A DNA stretch of 64,000 nucleotides from Rhodobacteraceae bacterium NBU2976 (GTDB lineage Bacteria; Pseudomonadota; Alphaproteobacteria; Rhodobacterales; Rhodobacteraceae): positions 2,046,001-2,110,000 of the forward strand of contig JALPRQ010000001.1 in assembly GCA_023630215.1 (NCBI GenBank). The letters run 5' to 3'. Made by a program: the position numbers and the translations under genes. This document shows, piece by piece, positions 9,621 to 19,109 of this stretch. The notes under the pieces were generated by a model. It was not told the origin of the DNA, made no database searches, and saw nothing but the letters and a program-made list of their open reading frames with translations. Every line of letters begins with the position of its first letter. The stretch's first letter is position 1.

Positions 9621-9650
9621 TGGTGATGCTTCCCTTGGGGGGCATCACCA
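9621..9650 (+). promoter_or_regulatory. hairpin spanning the CPBP protease start
   Basis: Perfect 9-bp inverted repeat TGGTGATGC/GCATCACCA around a 12-base loop. The right arm ends on the A of the ATG at 9650, and the G-run that could act as ribosome site sits in the loop and at the base of the right arm. There is no T-run, so a translational switch is as likely as a weak terminator for the rhodanese gene. Confidence 0.45.
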
Positions 9651-10432
9651 TGACGCGTTTTGAACGTACCGCAACCTTCATCTTTTTGGCGTTCCTGTTT
9701 TCATGGGGCTACTGGATCACCCTGATCTTTATGGGGCTTCGGGTCACGCCAACGTCGGCGGTCACGCACTTGCCGGGTTTGTTCGGACCAGCGCTTGCGG
9801 CAATCCTCACAACCTGGATATTCGGCAATAGGTCCGATCTAAGGGATTTGTGGCAGCGCTGTCACAGATTGCCGTCAGACTGGGGGTTTGCCATGTTGAT
9901 CATCTTGGCACCGCTGCTGACCGCTGGTCTCTATTTCCTGACGCGATATTTGCTTGGACATCCGCTGCCACCAATATCTGATTTCTGGGATTATCCCGGG
10001 GTTCCCGCCGCGGGCGGCACGGCCAGCTTTGTGCTATTCGCAATCCTGTTGAATGGATATGGCGAGGAAATGGGCTGGCGCGGGTATCTGTTGCATACCC
10101 TCCACCCCCACTGGGGCAAAATCCGGGCCACCTTGTTTGTGTCAGCGATCTGGCTGGTCTGGCACGCCCCCCTGTTCATTCTTAACCAGTCCATGTCAGA
10201 CCTGATTGGACCAATGCTGGTGGGCTGGATTATCGGATTGATTTTGGGGGCGTTCGTCCTGTCTTGGATTTACCTGACCTTTGACAATTCGATCCTTGTC
10301 GTCGCGGTTTGGCATATCGGGTATAATCTGTCGGTTGCCACACCCGCGACCAGCGGATTGCCTGCCGCAATATCAACCACAGGCGTCATGATGGCCGGTG
10401 TCTGGATAATCTGGACGTGGTCGCGACGCTAG
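9650..10432 (+). CDS. CPBP-family intramembrane metalloprotease
   Basis: 260 residues from the ATG at 9650 (a longer reading starts at 9623). The membrane protein has about eight hydrophobic spans and carries the three CPBP/Abi motifs: EEMGWRG (Glu139-Glu140 and Arg144), the VWHAP His172, and WHIGYN with His222 and Asn226. The family includes Rce1-type CAAX proteases; in bacteria many members have no known substrate. The stop codon overlaps the convergent lytic transglycosylase stop (CTAG). Confidence 0.88.
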   Translation: MTRFERTATFIFLAFLFSWGYWITLIFMGLRVTPTSAVTHLPGLFGPALAAILTTWIFGNRSDLRDLWQRCHRLPSDWGFAMLIILAPLLTAGLYFLTRYLLGHPLPPISDFWDYPGVPAAGGTASFVLFAILLNGYGEEMGWRGYLLHTLHPHWGKIRATLFVSAIWLVWHAPLFILNQSMSDLIGPMLVGWIIGLILGAFVLSWIYLTFDNSILVVAVWHIGYNLSVATPATSGLPAAISTTGVMMAGVWIIWTWSRR

Positions 10433-11106
10433 AACGCGCGCTCTGGCAATGCCGAGATATCCAGCGCCGATTCCAGTGCATCCTCGTCAAATTCCTGAAG
10501 GATTTTCGTCACATATTCCTGCGTTTCGGCATAGGGTGGGATCCCCCCATATTTACGCACCGCGCCGGGTCCGGCATTATAGGCGGCTAACGCCAGATCC
10601 CAGCTGCCAAACGCTTGATATTGCTGGCTAAGATAGCGTGCGCCACCTTCCAGATTTTCATAAGCATCCCATGGATCCACCCCAAGCTCCGCCGCGGTAC
10701 CCGGCATCAACTGGGTCAACCCAATTGCCCCCCTGTGCGAGGTAATCATCGCGTCCCAATTGGATTCTGCTGTCACCAGATTGAAGAAAAGCTGCGCAGG
10801 AATTCCATACCGATTGGCCATCTGGATTGCGATTTCAAAATGACTGCCCGAGGTAATTTCCTGTGGGATCGGGAACGGATCGGCCAGAATTCGATGCCGC
10901 AACTGCCGCAACTGATCCGCCATCGAACCCGGCTCCACCTCGCGGTTGTGATATTTTTCGATCAGGGAATTCACAGCCTGCACATCATTGACATCAACCA
11001 GTGGCGCGGGCGCATCCTCGGTCGAATAAGACGTAATCTGTACGGATTGCGCCTGCCCCATAGACGCACAAACGCCTAACACCAAGGCGATCGAATACCG
11101 GTTCAT
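10429..11106 (-). CDS. SLT-family lytic transglycosylase
   Basis: 225 residues with a signal peptide at about 1-19. Soluble-lytic-transglycosylase fold: catalytic Glu114 in TAESNWD, GLTQLMPGTA at 129-138, and AAYNAGPGAV at 174-183. It should cleave the MurNAc-GlcNAc bond of peptidoglycan in the periplasm. The region 30-90 before the catalytic domain has no recognisable domain. It shares an upstream region with the divergent ssb gene. Confidence 0.9.
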   Translation of the reverse strand: MNRYSIALVLGVCASMGQAQSVQITSYSTEDAPAPLVDVNDVQAVNSLIEKYHNREVEPGSMADQLRQLRHRILADPFPIPQEITSGSHFEIAIQMANRYGIPAQLFFNLVTAESNWDAMITSHRGAIGLTQLMPGTAAELGVDPWDAYENLEGGARYLSQQYQAFGSWDLALAAYNAGPGAVRKYGGIPPYAETQEYVTKILQEFDEDALESALDISALPERAF

Positions 11107-11259
11107 TTGATTTGCCTGTATAACTGCTTTTATCGTTGTTCCCGAGTCTAGCAGGGATTTTTAACAATGCGAGATATTTACGTCTTATTATCACTCGCTG
11201 TGGTTTATCTGCACCAAGTATGGTTAATGTGACGCCAAAGATTCGACGAGGAGAATGAG

Positions 11260-11721
11260 ATGTCCGGCAGCGTGAACAAGGTTATTCTAATTGGAAATCT
11301 GGGGGCTGACCCCGAGGTTCGCACCTTTCAAAATGGTGGCAAAGTCTGCAACCTGCGGGTCGCCACCAGCGAACGCTGGCGTGATCGCAACAGTGGCGAG
11401 CAGAAGGAACGGACCGAATGGCATACTGTAGCCATCTTCTCCGAAGGGTTAGTGCGGGTGTGCGAGCAATATTTACGCAAAGGCTCAACTGTTTACCTCG
11501 AAGGCAAACTTCAAACCCGCAAATGGCAGGACCAATCCGGTGCCGACCGCTATTCGACCGAAGTCGTATTGCAAGGTTTTGACGCCAAGCTGGTCATGTT
11601 GGGCGGCCGCGGAGAGTCAGCGGGCAGCAGCAGCTCTTATGGCGATGATTACGGCGCACAAAATCGTGCGCCCTCCTCGCCCAGCACAATGAATGATCTG
11701 GACGACGAAATCCCGTTCTAA
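11260..11721 (+). CDS. ssb: single-stranded DNA-binding protein
   Basis: 153 residues. The OB-fold runs over residues 4-110 ([49 protein letters not shown]), followed by a flexible Ser/Gly/Asn linker and the acidic partner-binding tip DDEIPF. Binds ssDNA as a tetramer in replication, repair and recombination. Strong ribosome site ACGAGGAGA. Ends at a hairpin shared with the convergent DUF5680 gene. Confidence 0.97.
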   Translation: MSGSVNKVILIGNLGADPEVRTFQNGGKVCNLRVATSERWRDRNSGEQKERTEWHTVAIFSEGLVRVCEQYLRKGSTVYLEGKLQTRKWQDQSGADRYSTEVVLQGFDAKLVMLGGRGESAGSSSSYGDDYGAQNRAPSSPSTMNDLDDEIPF

Positions 11722-11765
11722 GCCGATCAATGTTTCGGGCATTCCAATATTAAATCGCATTACCA

Positions 11766-11789
11766 AAGGCGTGCCACTTGGCGCGCCTT
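11766..11789. terminator. bidirectional hairpin terminator, ssb / DUF5680
   Basis: 10-bp stem AAGGCGTGCC/GGCGCGCCTT (one G-U wobble), loop ACTT. It follows ssb by 44 bases and overlaps the stop of the convergent gene. Short T-runs exist on either strand. Confidence 0.65.
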
Positions 11790-12255
11790 AGGGTTTTACA
11801 AGTCCGCCGTGATAGTCCAACCGATAGACTATTTCCGCGTCAAGGCTGATGGTCTCCAGCCCATGGAAATGCGCAACATCTCCTGTGTTGCCATCGGCAT
11901 ATACAAAAACACCGACCGGAAGTTCAAATCCCCTCAGGAACCGCCCCTCGCGATACATCGCCGTCAAGGCGGTTTTGATCACATGCCCCGCTTTCGCGAC
12001 ATCAATCAGATCAGGACGCAAAATATAGCCATAGTAATTCATGGCCCATACTGGCGCGTCATCCAACAAAACGCATTCTTGTCCCAAAAAATCCGTGCCA
12101 CCAAAATAGCTGTCGCGATATCTCCAGCGCCCGTCATGAAACTCCAGATCATGCGCGCCCGTGCGGGAAGGTGCGGCACTTGCCCCGTCCCCCACGTAAC
12201 AGGCCGACTTGGCCTCCACAATAAACTGCTCTAATTCTGACAGGTCCACTGTCAT
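11788..12255 (-). CDS. DUF5680 domain protein
   Basis: 155 residues matching the DUF5680 pattern: FIVEAKSACYVGDG, SRTGAHDLEF, WRYRDSYFGGTDFLGQE, PVWAMNYYG near the middle and RGFELPVGVFVY toward the end. Cytoplasmic, function unknown. Its ATG overlaps the stop of the carboxylate-amine ligase gene (ATGA), so the two are translationally coupled. This may mean a shared small-molecule pathway, but none can be named. Confidence 0.75.
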   Translation of the reverse strand: MTVDLSELEQFIVEAKSACYVGDGASAAPSRTGAHDLEFHDGRWRYRDSYFGGTDFLGQECVLLDDAPVWAMNYYGYILRPDLIDVAKAGHVIKTALTAMYREGRFLRGFELPVGVFVYADGNTGDVAHFHGLETISLDAEIVYRLDYHGGLVKP

Positions 12256-13379
12256 TTCGTAAACTCTTGGATCAAGCCATCAACGACCGCAACGCAAGCT
12301 TCATGGTCATCGGCCCCGCCTGCGCGCGCATCCACATATCTGCGGCGCTGACGATCCGCCGATGACCCCTCGCGCGCAATGGTGCGAATATGCTCCAGTT
12401 CTTGCCGGCATCCCAACGCTTCGGCATCTTCGCTTACCAATAAGATGATTTCCTCTACCAGGTCCTGCATGGGGCTCATTGCATGTTTGCCATGGTCGAT
12501 CAGCTTGCCCATTGCCCCGTGACGCTGAGCCTGCCAACGGTTTTCTGCGATCAAGGTTGTCGGATATACTCGCCAGCGCTGGTTCATACTTCGCAACCGA
12601 AATAGGAACGCGACCAGCGACTGAAACGTCGCCGCGATCGCCGCAGCATCATCCGCCAGCGAGCAGATATCCGTCACCCGTTGTTCGATTGTAGGAAATT
12701 TCGACGAGGGTCGAATGTCCCACCAGATTTTCGAACTGTCCTCGATCACGCCTGCGACCACCAACTGTTCAACCAAGCGCCGGAATTCCCCGAACGAACC
12801 CAACTGATCCGGTAACCCGGTGCGCGGTAACGCATCAAACACTGTCAGACGATACGAGGATAGACCCGTATCTTCCCCCTCCCAGAACGGCGAGGAGCAG
12901 GACAAGGCCAACAAATGGGGCAGGAAATAGCTGACCTGATTCATCAGGTCGATGCGCATATCCTCATCCTCGATCCCTATGTGACAATGCATACCGCAAA
13001 TCAGAAGCCGACGCACCGCATGACCCAGATCTGACCGTAGCGCATCATACCGTTCCTTGCGCGTGTGGGTCTGCTCTCGCCATTTCGCAAAAGGATGGGT
13101 CGATGCCGCAATCGCCGCATAGTCGAATGACTCTGCCGCACGCGCCACACCGGCACGAAGTGTTTTCAGCTCTGCCGCCGCATCCCCAACACGCCGGTGT
13201 GGTTTTGTTCCGATTTCGACCTGACATTGCAAATATTCACCCGTAACCTGCTCTCCCAGTGCTTCTGAACAGGCGGCATGAAAATCGGCCGAAGGTTCAC
13301 GCACCAGATCACGGGTCTTGCGATCCACAATCAGATATTCCTCTTCGATCCCCAATGTCAGACTTGGAACATCCACCAT
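12252..13379 (-). CDS. YbdK-type carboxylate-amine ligase (GCS2 family)
   Basis: 375 residues from the ATG at 13379, chosen because GGAGGG lies just before it; upstream readings lack this. The N-terminal SLTLGIEEEYLIVD is the GCS2 signature, followed by HCHIGIED (metal/ATP site) and the C-terminal DRQRRRYVDARAGG typical of YbdK proteins, which have weak glutamate-cysteine ligase activity in vitro. The physiological substrate is unknown. First gene of a two-gene operon with the DUF5680 protein. Confidence 0.88.
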   Translation of the reverse strand: MVDVPSLTLGIEEEYLIVDRKTRDLVREPSADFHAACSEALGEQVTGEYLQCQVEIGTKPHRRVGDAAAELKTLRAGVARAAESFDYAAIAASTHPFAKWREQTHTRKERYDALRSDLGHAVRRLLICGMHCHIGIEDEDMRIDLMNQVSYFLPHLLALSCSSPFWEGEDTGLSSYRLTVFDALPRTGLPDQLGSFGEFRRLVEQLVVAGVIEDSSKIWWDIRPSSKFPTIEQRVTDICSLADDAAAIAATFQSLVAFLFRLRSMNQRWRVYPTTLIAENRWQAQRHGAMGKLIDHGKHAMSPMQDLVEEIILLVSEDAEALGCRQELEHIRTIAREGSSADRQRRRYVDARAGGADDHEACVAVVDGLIQEFTK

Positions 13380-13557
13380 TTTCCCTCCGTGAGTAACACG
13401 CGTTACGTCAAGAATGGAACGCAACCGCCGGTGGCACAAGAAAAATTCGTCCAACGGCGCAAATGTGCCAATTTGAAACAAGTCATTGCCGTGATTTTGA
13501 CAGAATCTTACTTAACCTAGCGGCACGAGTAATCATCATTTTCATAAGGGGTATGAT

Positions 13558-13914
13558 ATGAAAAAATTCGCCGCCGCACTCTTTTGCACAACACTCCTTG
13601 CAGGATGTGTTGAAGAAGGTGCCTCCACCTATTACACCGCCAGCTCGAATGACGGATATAACAGGGTCATGGATATCACCAACCGGACCGGTGTGACCAT
13701 GACACATTTCTATGCGTCCAGTTCATACAGCAACAATTGGGGCCCGGATCAGCTTGGTTCGACAGTTTTGTCATCCGGCACCTATATGAGCATCGATTTC
13801 GATGATGGCACTGGTTCCTGTCTTTATGATTTCCGTGCGGTTTTTGCCGACGGTGATGTCCTGATCGCCAATCAGGTTAATGTCTGCCGCGAAACCGGCT
13901 GGATATATTCCTGA
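13558..13914 (+). CDS. small secreted lipoprotein
   Basis: 118 residues with a lipoprotein signal (LLAGC, lipid-modified Cys17). The mature part has the pattern NRTGVTMTHFYAS...WGPDQLG...SGTYMSIDF...CLYDFRAVFADGD...VNVC, which I recall from small periplasmic proteins of unknown function. Cys and Tyr spacing suggests a compact beta fold with one disulfide. Preceded by AAGGGG; a strong terminator follows, so it is monocistronic. Confidence 0.75.
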   Translation: MKKFAAALFCTTLLAGCVEEGASTYYTASSNDGYNRVMDITNRTGVTMTHFYASSSYSNNWGPDQLGSTVLSSGTYMSIDFDDGTGSCLYDFRAVFADGDVLIANQVNVCRETGWIYS

Positions 13915-13935
13915 TCCAAATTTTCCCTAACCAAC

Positions 13936-13965
13936 AGGCTCTGTGAGAAACCTCGCAGAGCCTTT
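13936..13965 (+). terminator. rho-independent terminator after lipoprotein
   Basis: 12-bp stem AGGCTCTGTGAG/CTCGCAGAGCCT with one G-U pair and AAAC loop, followed by a short T-run. Confidence 0.8.
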
Positions 13966-14030
13966 GATCAGACTTGGTTAACGCTTCTTCCACCGGAACA
14001 GGCTTCTGGTATTCTTCGAAGGAGCTTAAC

Positions 14031-14594
14031 ATGAAACTGAAACTTATACTTGCCAGTGCAATTCTGACCCTGTCGAGCACCATGGTCTCGGCCCAGAACT
14101 GGGCAGGTTTCTATGCTGGTGGCTTTGCCACATCAAGTGAACATACCATGTCCAATTCCCTAACGGTTTTTAGCGATGGCGCTATCGGCGGCGGGGTTTT
14201 TGGTGGATACAACTATTACGTTTCGCCAAACATCGTCCTTGGCGGCGAGGTTTATTATGACGCAACCCGATATACCACCTTCCCATTTTTCTCTACGGAC
14301 CTCGAAGGCCAGTACGGCATTCGCGGCCGGGTTGGTTGGGACATGGGAAACACCCTGCTTTACGGCGCTCTTGGCGCGGATTTCGGTATGTTTGATGTGG
14401 TTGGCTCACCTCCCGGATTTGCCAGCACACTCTCTGGGTATTCCGCCGCTATTGGCTTGGAGCATATGATCGCGACCAACCTGTCTGTTCGGGCGGAATA
14501 TTCATATACGCAGTATAACGAGTACCTTCCGTTCTTTTCCGGCTACACGCCGTCAGTTCGGGCCATTCGTCTGGGTGTTGCCTACCACTTCTAA
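14031..14594 (+). CDS. outer-membrane beta-barrel protein
   Basis: 187 residues from the ATG at 14031, preceded by GGAG; a longer reading from 13974 would put 19 residues before the signal peptide. Signal peptide about 1-22 (ending VSA-QN). The mature part alternates Gly and aromatic residues (NWAGFYAGGFA, GGEVYYDATRY) and closes with AIRLGVAYHF, whose terminal Phe is the BAM recognition signal. It resembles the eight-strand opacity/OmpW-like porin-fold proteins. Function unknown. Confidence 0.82.
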   Translation: MKLKLILASAILTLSSTMVSAQNWAGFYAGGFATSSEHTMSNSLTVFSDGAIGGGVFGGYNYYVSPNIVLGGEVYYDATRYTTFPFFSTDLEGQYGIRGRVGWDMGNTLLYGALGADFGMFDVVGSPPGFASTLSGYSAAIGLEHMIATNLSVRAEYSYTQYNEYLPFFSGYTPSVRAIRLGVAYHF

Positions 14595-14630
14595 AAGTGT
14601 TCGCGGCGCAAGCTTGGATATTTGAAAAAT

Positions 14631-14662
14631 GTCAAAACCAGCGCTATCAGGCTGGTTTTGAC
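14631..14662 (-). terminator. terminator of yebC (convergent with barrel gene)
   Basis: Perfect 12-bp inverted repeat GTCAAAACCAGC/GCTGGTTTTGAC, 8-base loop. On the minus strand the stem is followed by ATTTTTC, so it mainly serves yebC; it may also stop readthrough from the barrel gene. Confidence 0.8.
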
Positions 14663-14690
14663 AAAAGCTGCAAACCAATTTTGGTTTTCT

Positions 14691-15431
14691 CTAGAGCTGA
14701 GACATGATCTCGTCAGAGATTTCGAAATTGGCGGTAACCGTCTGCACGTCATCGTCATCTTCCAACGCTTCGATCAGACGCATCAGCTTTTCTGCGCCTT
14801 CAAGATCCAGTTCAGTCGTCGTGTTGGGTTTCCAGATCAGTTTGGAACTTTCGGATTCCCCCAACGCCGCTTCCAGCGCGTTCGAGACATCATTAAGATC
14901 CGTGTCGGCGCAATAAATCTCGTGCCCTTCCTCGGAACTCTCAACATCCTCGGCACCCGCTTCAATCGCGGCCATCATGACCGTGTCCGCGTCACCAACC
15001 GAGGCCGGATAGCTCACCAAACCTTTGCGTTCAAACATGAACGACACCGCCCCGGTTTCCGCCAGATTCCCACCGGATTTGGAAAAGATGGAACGCACGT
15101 TAGACGCGGTCCGGTTGCGATTGTCGGTCATCGCTTCGACAATCACAGCAACGCCTGCTGGCCCATACCCTTCATAACGGATTTCATCATAGGTCTCGGC
15201 ATCACCGCCTTGGGACTTTTTAATCGCCCGTTCGATCACATCTTTGGGCACGGACTGGCCTCGCGCTTCTTTCACCGCCAGTCGTAACCTGGGGTTCTTG
15301 TCCGGGTCAGGATCGCCCATTTTTGCAGCGACGGTAATTTCCTTCGCCAGCTTGGAAAACAGCTTCGAACGCGCCGCGTCCTGTCGCCCCTTGCGATGTT
15401 GAATATTTGCCCATTTGGAATGGCCGGCCAT
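14691..15431 (-). CDS. yebC: YebC/PmpR-family regulatory protein
   Basis: 246 residues with the family N-terminus [25 protein letters not shown], then [25 protein letters not shown] and [21 protein letters not shown]. Members act as transcriptional regulators or as translation factors helping ribosomes through proline stretches (TACO1/YebC2). Which role applies here cannot be read from sequence. Cytoplasmic and monocistronic. Confidence 0.93.
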   Translation of the reverse strand: MAGHSKWANIQHRKGRQDAARSKLFSKLAKEITVAAKMGDPDPDKNPRLRLAVKEARGQSVPKDVIERAIKKSQGGDAETYDEIRYEGYGPAGVAVIVEAMTDNRNRTASNVRSIFSKSGGNLAETGAVSFMFERKGLVSYPASVGDADTVMMAAIEAGAEDVESSEEGHEIYCADTDLNDVSNALEAALGESESSKLIWKPNTTTELDLEGAEKLMRLIEALEDDDDVQTVTANFEISDEIMSQL

Positions 15432-15496
15432 GATAGTCCTCTTGGATGTTCGAAAAATCTGCGCCTGTATATGTCAGGCACGGGGCGGGGTTCAAG

Positions 15497-17263
15497 TCAC
15501 AGCGGCCAGAAGTAGGGGATCAGGAAGCTGGCCAACAGCCCCACTGTCAAGTTCAATGGAATGCCCAACCGCATGAAGTCGGTAAATCTGTACCCGCCCG
15601 GACCGTAAACCAGCGTGTTCGTCTGATAGCCGATTGGCGTCGCAAACGCGGCCGATGCAGCAATCATCACCGCAACCACCATGGGGCGCGGATCAACACC
15701 CAGCGCGGCAGCCAACGAAATCGCTATCGGCGTCATCACAACAGCCACGGCGTTGTTCGATACCATTTCTGTCAGGACCGACGTAAGCAGATAAATCATC
15801 CAGATGAGCAAGGGCGCCGGCAATCCCGCGATCAGCGGTGACACTGCATCCGCAATCATTTGGACGGCCCCGGTATGTTCCAGCGCCGCACCAATCGCCA
15901 GCATCGCAAAGATCAGCGCCAACAGATGACCATCGATCAGTTCAAACGCCTCATCCGCGTCAATCGCGCGGGTGAACAACACCACCGCCACACCGATCGT
16001 GGCCAGCGCAAAGATTGGCGCAATATCAAATGCCGACAGCACCACCACCCCGGTCAACACCGCCAGCACAATGGGCGCATGACGGCGACGATAGGCGCGC
16101 TCGGTTGGTTCGGCAATATTGACCAACCCCTCTTCGCTCGCCAACCGCTGGATATCCTCGGGTGCTCCCTCTAACAGCAGCGTATCACCCACGCGGATCA
16201 CGAACTGATCCAGCTTTTGCCCGATATTCTGATTTCGCCGATGCAGCGCAATCGGGTAAACCCCGTAGCGCCGCCGCAAGCGTAACGACCCAAGTGACCG
16301 CCCCACCAGGTTACATCCCGGCGTGATCAGCGCCTCGACCGTTGTCGTCGAACGCGAGGACAACTGATCCACCATATCAACGGCTCGGGATTCCTTTAGC
16401 CCCAACAATTCATCAACGCCTGTCCGGATAACCACGCGGTCCCCGGCTTCCAGCGTCACGTCCGGGAACTGGCGTCGCAGCGATTCATCGCCCCTCAACA
16501 CGTCAATCACGCGCATGCCCTCGCGTTTGAACAGGTCCACGTCACCGACCAGCGAGCCGATCACGCGCGATCCTTCGGGCACTGCAACTTCGGTGAAAAA
16601 CTTCATCTGTTTGCGATTGCCCAACATATCGGCCATCGACGAGCGATCCGGCAGCGCTTTGCCTGCAAACAGGAAGATGAACAGCAGACCATATACAACC
16701 AAAATGATCGCCAGCGGGGTCAGTTCAAATAGCGTGAACGGCTCCAACCCCCATGACCGCGCCACGCCGTCGACCAACAGGTTTGTTGATGTTCCGATCA
16801 GGGTCAGCATACCACCAAGGATCGCCAAATAAGACAGCGGGATAAGCAGTTTTGAAGACGACACTCCCATCACCCCGGCAAGCCGGACCACAATCGGCAA
16901 CATCAGCACCACAACCGGAGTGTTGTTAATAAATGCCGACAGGATCAGCACAAACAGGGCCATGATCAGCAGAACCAGCCGAGGTTGCCCCTTGGCATTG
17001 CGCGATACCATCGCCGAAATCGCGTTCAGCGCTCCGGTGCGCACCAGTCCGCCCGAAATCACAAACATCGCTGCGATGGTCCAGGGTGCAGGGTTGGCAA
17101 ACACGGCCTGCATTTTCTCTAACGGCAAAATGCCCAACATCAGCAGCAAGGCCACGCCACCAATGGCGACCACCTCCACCGGATAAGATTCCCGAACAAA
17201 CAGGATCAGCATCAGGAACAGCACTGCCAGTGTGATAAAGGCCGGCATTTGGCCGGTGTGCAA
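15497..17263 (-). CDS. SLC13-family anion permease with TrkA-C domains
   Basis: 588 residues from a TTG at 17263. The first membrane block (about five spans; NPAPWTIAAMFVISGGLVRTG, NNTPVVVLMLPIV) is followed by two cytoplasmic RCK/TrkA-C domains (about 205-370; EGSRVIGSLVGDVDLF and TPGCNLVGRSLGSLRLRRRYG) and a second membrane block (MVSNNAVAVVMTPIAI). Sulfate, dicarboxylate or similar anion uptake is possible. An in-frame CTG at 17275 lies five bases after an AGGAGG that overlaps the upstream stop, and is the more likely true start. Third gene of the ymdB-EamA-SLC13 operon. Confidence 0.88.
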   Translation of the reverse strand: MHTGQMPAFITLAVLFLMLILFVRESYPVEVVAIGGVALLLMLGILPLEKMQAVFANPAPWTIAAMFVISGGLVRTGALNAISAMVSRNAKGQPRLVLLIMALFVLILSAFINNTPVVVLMLPIVVRLAGVMGVSSSKLLIPLSYLAILGGMLTLIGTSTNLLVDGVARSWGLEPFTLFELTPLAIILVVYGLLFIFLFAGKALPDRSSMADMLGNRKQMKFFTEVAVPEGSRVIGSLVGDVDLFKREGMRVIDVLRGDESLRRQFPDVTLEAGDRVVIRTGVDELLGLKESRAVDMVDQLSSRSTTTVEALITPGCNLVGRSLGSLRLRRRYGVYPIALHRRNQNIGQKLDQFVIRVGDTLLLEGAPEDIQRLASEEGLVNIAEPTERAYRRRHAPIVLAVLTGVVVLSAFDIAPIFALATIGVAVVLFTRAIDADEAFELIDGHLLALIFAMLAIGAALEHTGAVQMIADAVSPLIAGLPAPLLIWMIYLLTSVLTEMVSNNAVAVVMTPIAISLAAALGVDPRPMVVAVMIAASAAFATPIGYQTNTLVYGPGGYRFTDFMRLGIPLNLTVGLLASFLIPYFWPL

Positions 17264-17284
17264 AAACGCGAGCAGATTCGCCTC

Positions 17285-18181
17285 CTAGGTCCCTTTGCGC
17301 TTGGAATCGCGCGGTTGAACCAATGATATCCCAACCATCATCAACACAAAAGCCATCCAGACCCAAAGCGAATATCTTTCCGCAAGGATCAGCATCGACC
17401 AGACAACCCCGAACCCAGTAACCAGATAAGCTACCTGCGAGGCAAAAACCGGTCCCGCTTGCCCGATTAGCCAGATATAGCTGACATAGGTGCCCCAGCT
17501 GATGATCGCGGAAAACACGATGATGTAATGCTCCACCCCCCAAGGCTGGAAGGGCGAGATCATCTGCCCCGACAGCAGCGCGTTCGGAATGGCAATACAG
17601 AGCCCAAGCAACGACGCGCCGAACAGCATCTGCATAGAGTCGAGCCCACGATTACCATACCATGTCAGGAAATTGCCTTCGCCCCCGTAACAAATCGCAG
17701 CGATCAGGACGAGGATCACAAACCCCGCTTTGCTGGGATCCGGCAGGCTGGCGTCAGGTCCAACAATCATCAGAATGGCCACGGCGCCGATCACGATGCC
17801 CAGAAACCGCATCGGCTTGAACCGCTCGAACCCAAGCGCCAAGGCAATGGGCATGGCAAACATGGGCACCAGCGTAAGGCCAATGGCTACGATCCCGGCG
17901 GGAAGCTCGCCAACCGCGGTATAGGTCATCCAGTGGGGAATAACCTCTCCCAGCAGCGTGATGCCCAGATATAACCCGAAAACCTCGCGTGTCAGAGGCA
18001 GGCGTTTGCCGCGCGCGAAAGTGACAAGACCGGACAGAACCGTGGCGATCACCAGCGTCCAGACAAGTATGCCAAAGGGTCTGTGCCCCGCCTCCATAAT
18101 GATTTTGCCAAAAGTGGGCGTGATCCCCCAGATGGCCCCCATCATGATCAACGCCAGATAATGCAGCGCCGTGGGCTTCAC
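17285..18181 (-). CDS. EamA/DMT-family transporter
   Basis: 298-residue drug/metabolite exporter-superfamily membrane protein with ten predicted spans in two EamA repeats (first MMGAIWGITPTFGKIIMEAG, second about 150-285 with FAMPIALALGFERFKPM at the junction). GTG start at 18181 overlapping the ymdB stop (GTGA), so translation is coupled. Substrate unknown; many relatives export amino acids or nucleosides. Confidence 0.88.
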   Translation of the reverse strand: MKPTALHYLALIMMGAIWGITPTFGKIIMEAGHRPFGILVWTLVIATVLSGLVTFARGKRLPLTREVFGLYLGITLLGEVIPHWMTYTAVGELPAGIVAIGLTLVPMFAMPIALALGFERFKPMRFLGIVIGAVAILMIVGPDASLPDPSKAGFVILVLIAAICYGGEGNFLTWYGNRGLDSMQMLFGASLLGLCIAIPNALLSGQMISPFQPWGVEHYIIVFSAIISWGTYVSYIWLIGQAGPVFASQVAYLVTGFGVVWSMLILAERYSLWVWMAFVLMMVGISLVQPRDSKRKGT

Positions 18182-18993
18182 AGCCCCGGCCCCTGCTGGC
18201 GGAGTTTGCCGCCGATACGAACCGGCAGAACCTGCGTGGCGCGGCCTTTGGGATCGGTCTCGACATAAACACCGGACAGGGTTGCTTCTTCCAATGCCGG
18301 TTCAAACCGGCCTTTGGTCATGCCGGTCAGGAAGCGGTGTAGCGGTTCGGTTTTTTCCATCCCGATCACCGAATGATAGTCGCCGCACATCCCGGCGTCG
18401 GTCTGATAAGCGGCGCCTTTGGGCAGGATCATTGTGTCGGATGTGGGCACATGTGTGTGCGTTCCCACCACCAGCGAGGCTCGCCCATCCAGATAATGCC
18501 CCATCGCCATTTTCTCGGACGTGGCCTCTGCATGGAAATCGACGATCACCGCGTCCGCCAGCCCGCCGAGGGTGGCTTTCTTGAGGCTCTCGTCAAAGGC
18601 AGAAAACGGGTCAGCAAAAGCCCGTTTCATGAACACCTGACCCAGCGCCTGCGTGACATAAACCTTCTTGCCGCGCTCCGTCGTGAACATCCGCGCCCCC
18701 AAGCCGGGCGCCGTGGTGCCATAGTTCAACGGGCGTAGGATGCGCGGCTCCTTTTCAATATATTGCAGCATGTCCTTCTGATCGAAGGCATGATCCCCCA
18801 GCGTCAGACAATCCGCCCCGGCTTCCAACAGAATTTCGGCATGTGCCCCCGACAGTCCCATGCCGCCGGTTGCATTCTCGCCATTCACGACGACGAAATC
18901 CAGTTTCCAGTCCTTACGGATCGCAGGCAGACGCTCTGCCACGGCCTTCCGGCCCGCGCGGCCCACGACGTCACCAAGAAATAGCAATCTCAT
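18178..18993 (-). CDS. YmdB-like metallophosphoesterase (TIGR00282 family)
   Basis: 271 residues from the ATG at 18993. Two-metal phosphodiesterase of the YmdB family: LFLGDVVGRAG (metal Asp), VNGENATGGMG, TLGDHAFDQ, VDFHAEATSEKMAMG and GTHTHVPTSD are all present. Known members hydrolyse 2'3'-cyclic or other cyclic nucleotides; the alphaproteobacterial substrate is not established. First gene of an operon with two membrane transporters. Confidence 0.9.
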   Translation of the reverse strand: MRLLFLGDVVGRAGRKAVAERLPAIRKDWKLDFVVVNGENATGGMGLSGAHAEILLEAGADCLTLGDHAFDQKDMLQYIEKEPRILRPLNYGTTAPGLGARMFTTERGKKVYVTQALGQVFMKRAFADPFSAFDESLKKATLGGLADAVIVDFHAEATSEKMAMGHYLDGRASLVVGTHTHVPTSDTMILPKGAAYQTDAGMCGDYHSVIGMEKTEPLHRFLTGMTKGRFEPALEEATLSGVYVETDPKGRATQVLPVRIGGKLRQQGPGL

Positions 18994-19109
18994 GGGCAAA
19001 TCTGTAAGGCGGGGTTACGGCGAGGGCAAGGTTTTCAGATGCTCATTATGCGACTAGTATATAGTTTAACAGAAAATCTAAGTTAATTCTGAAGTTGTTA
19101 GGTATCACA

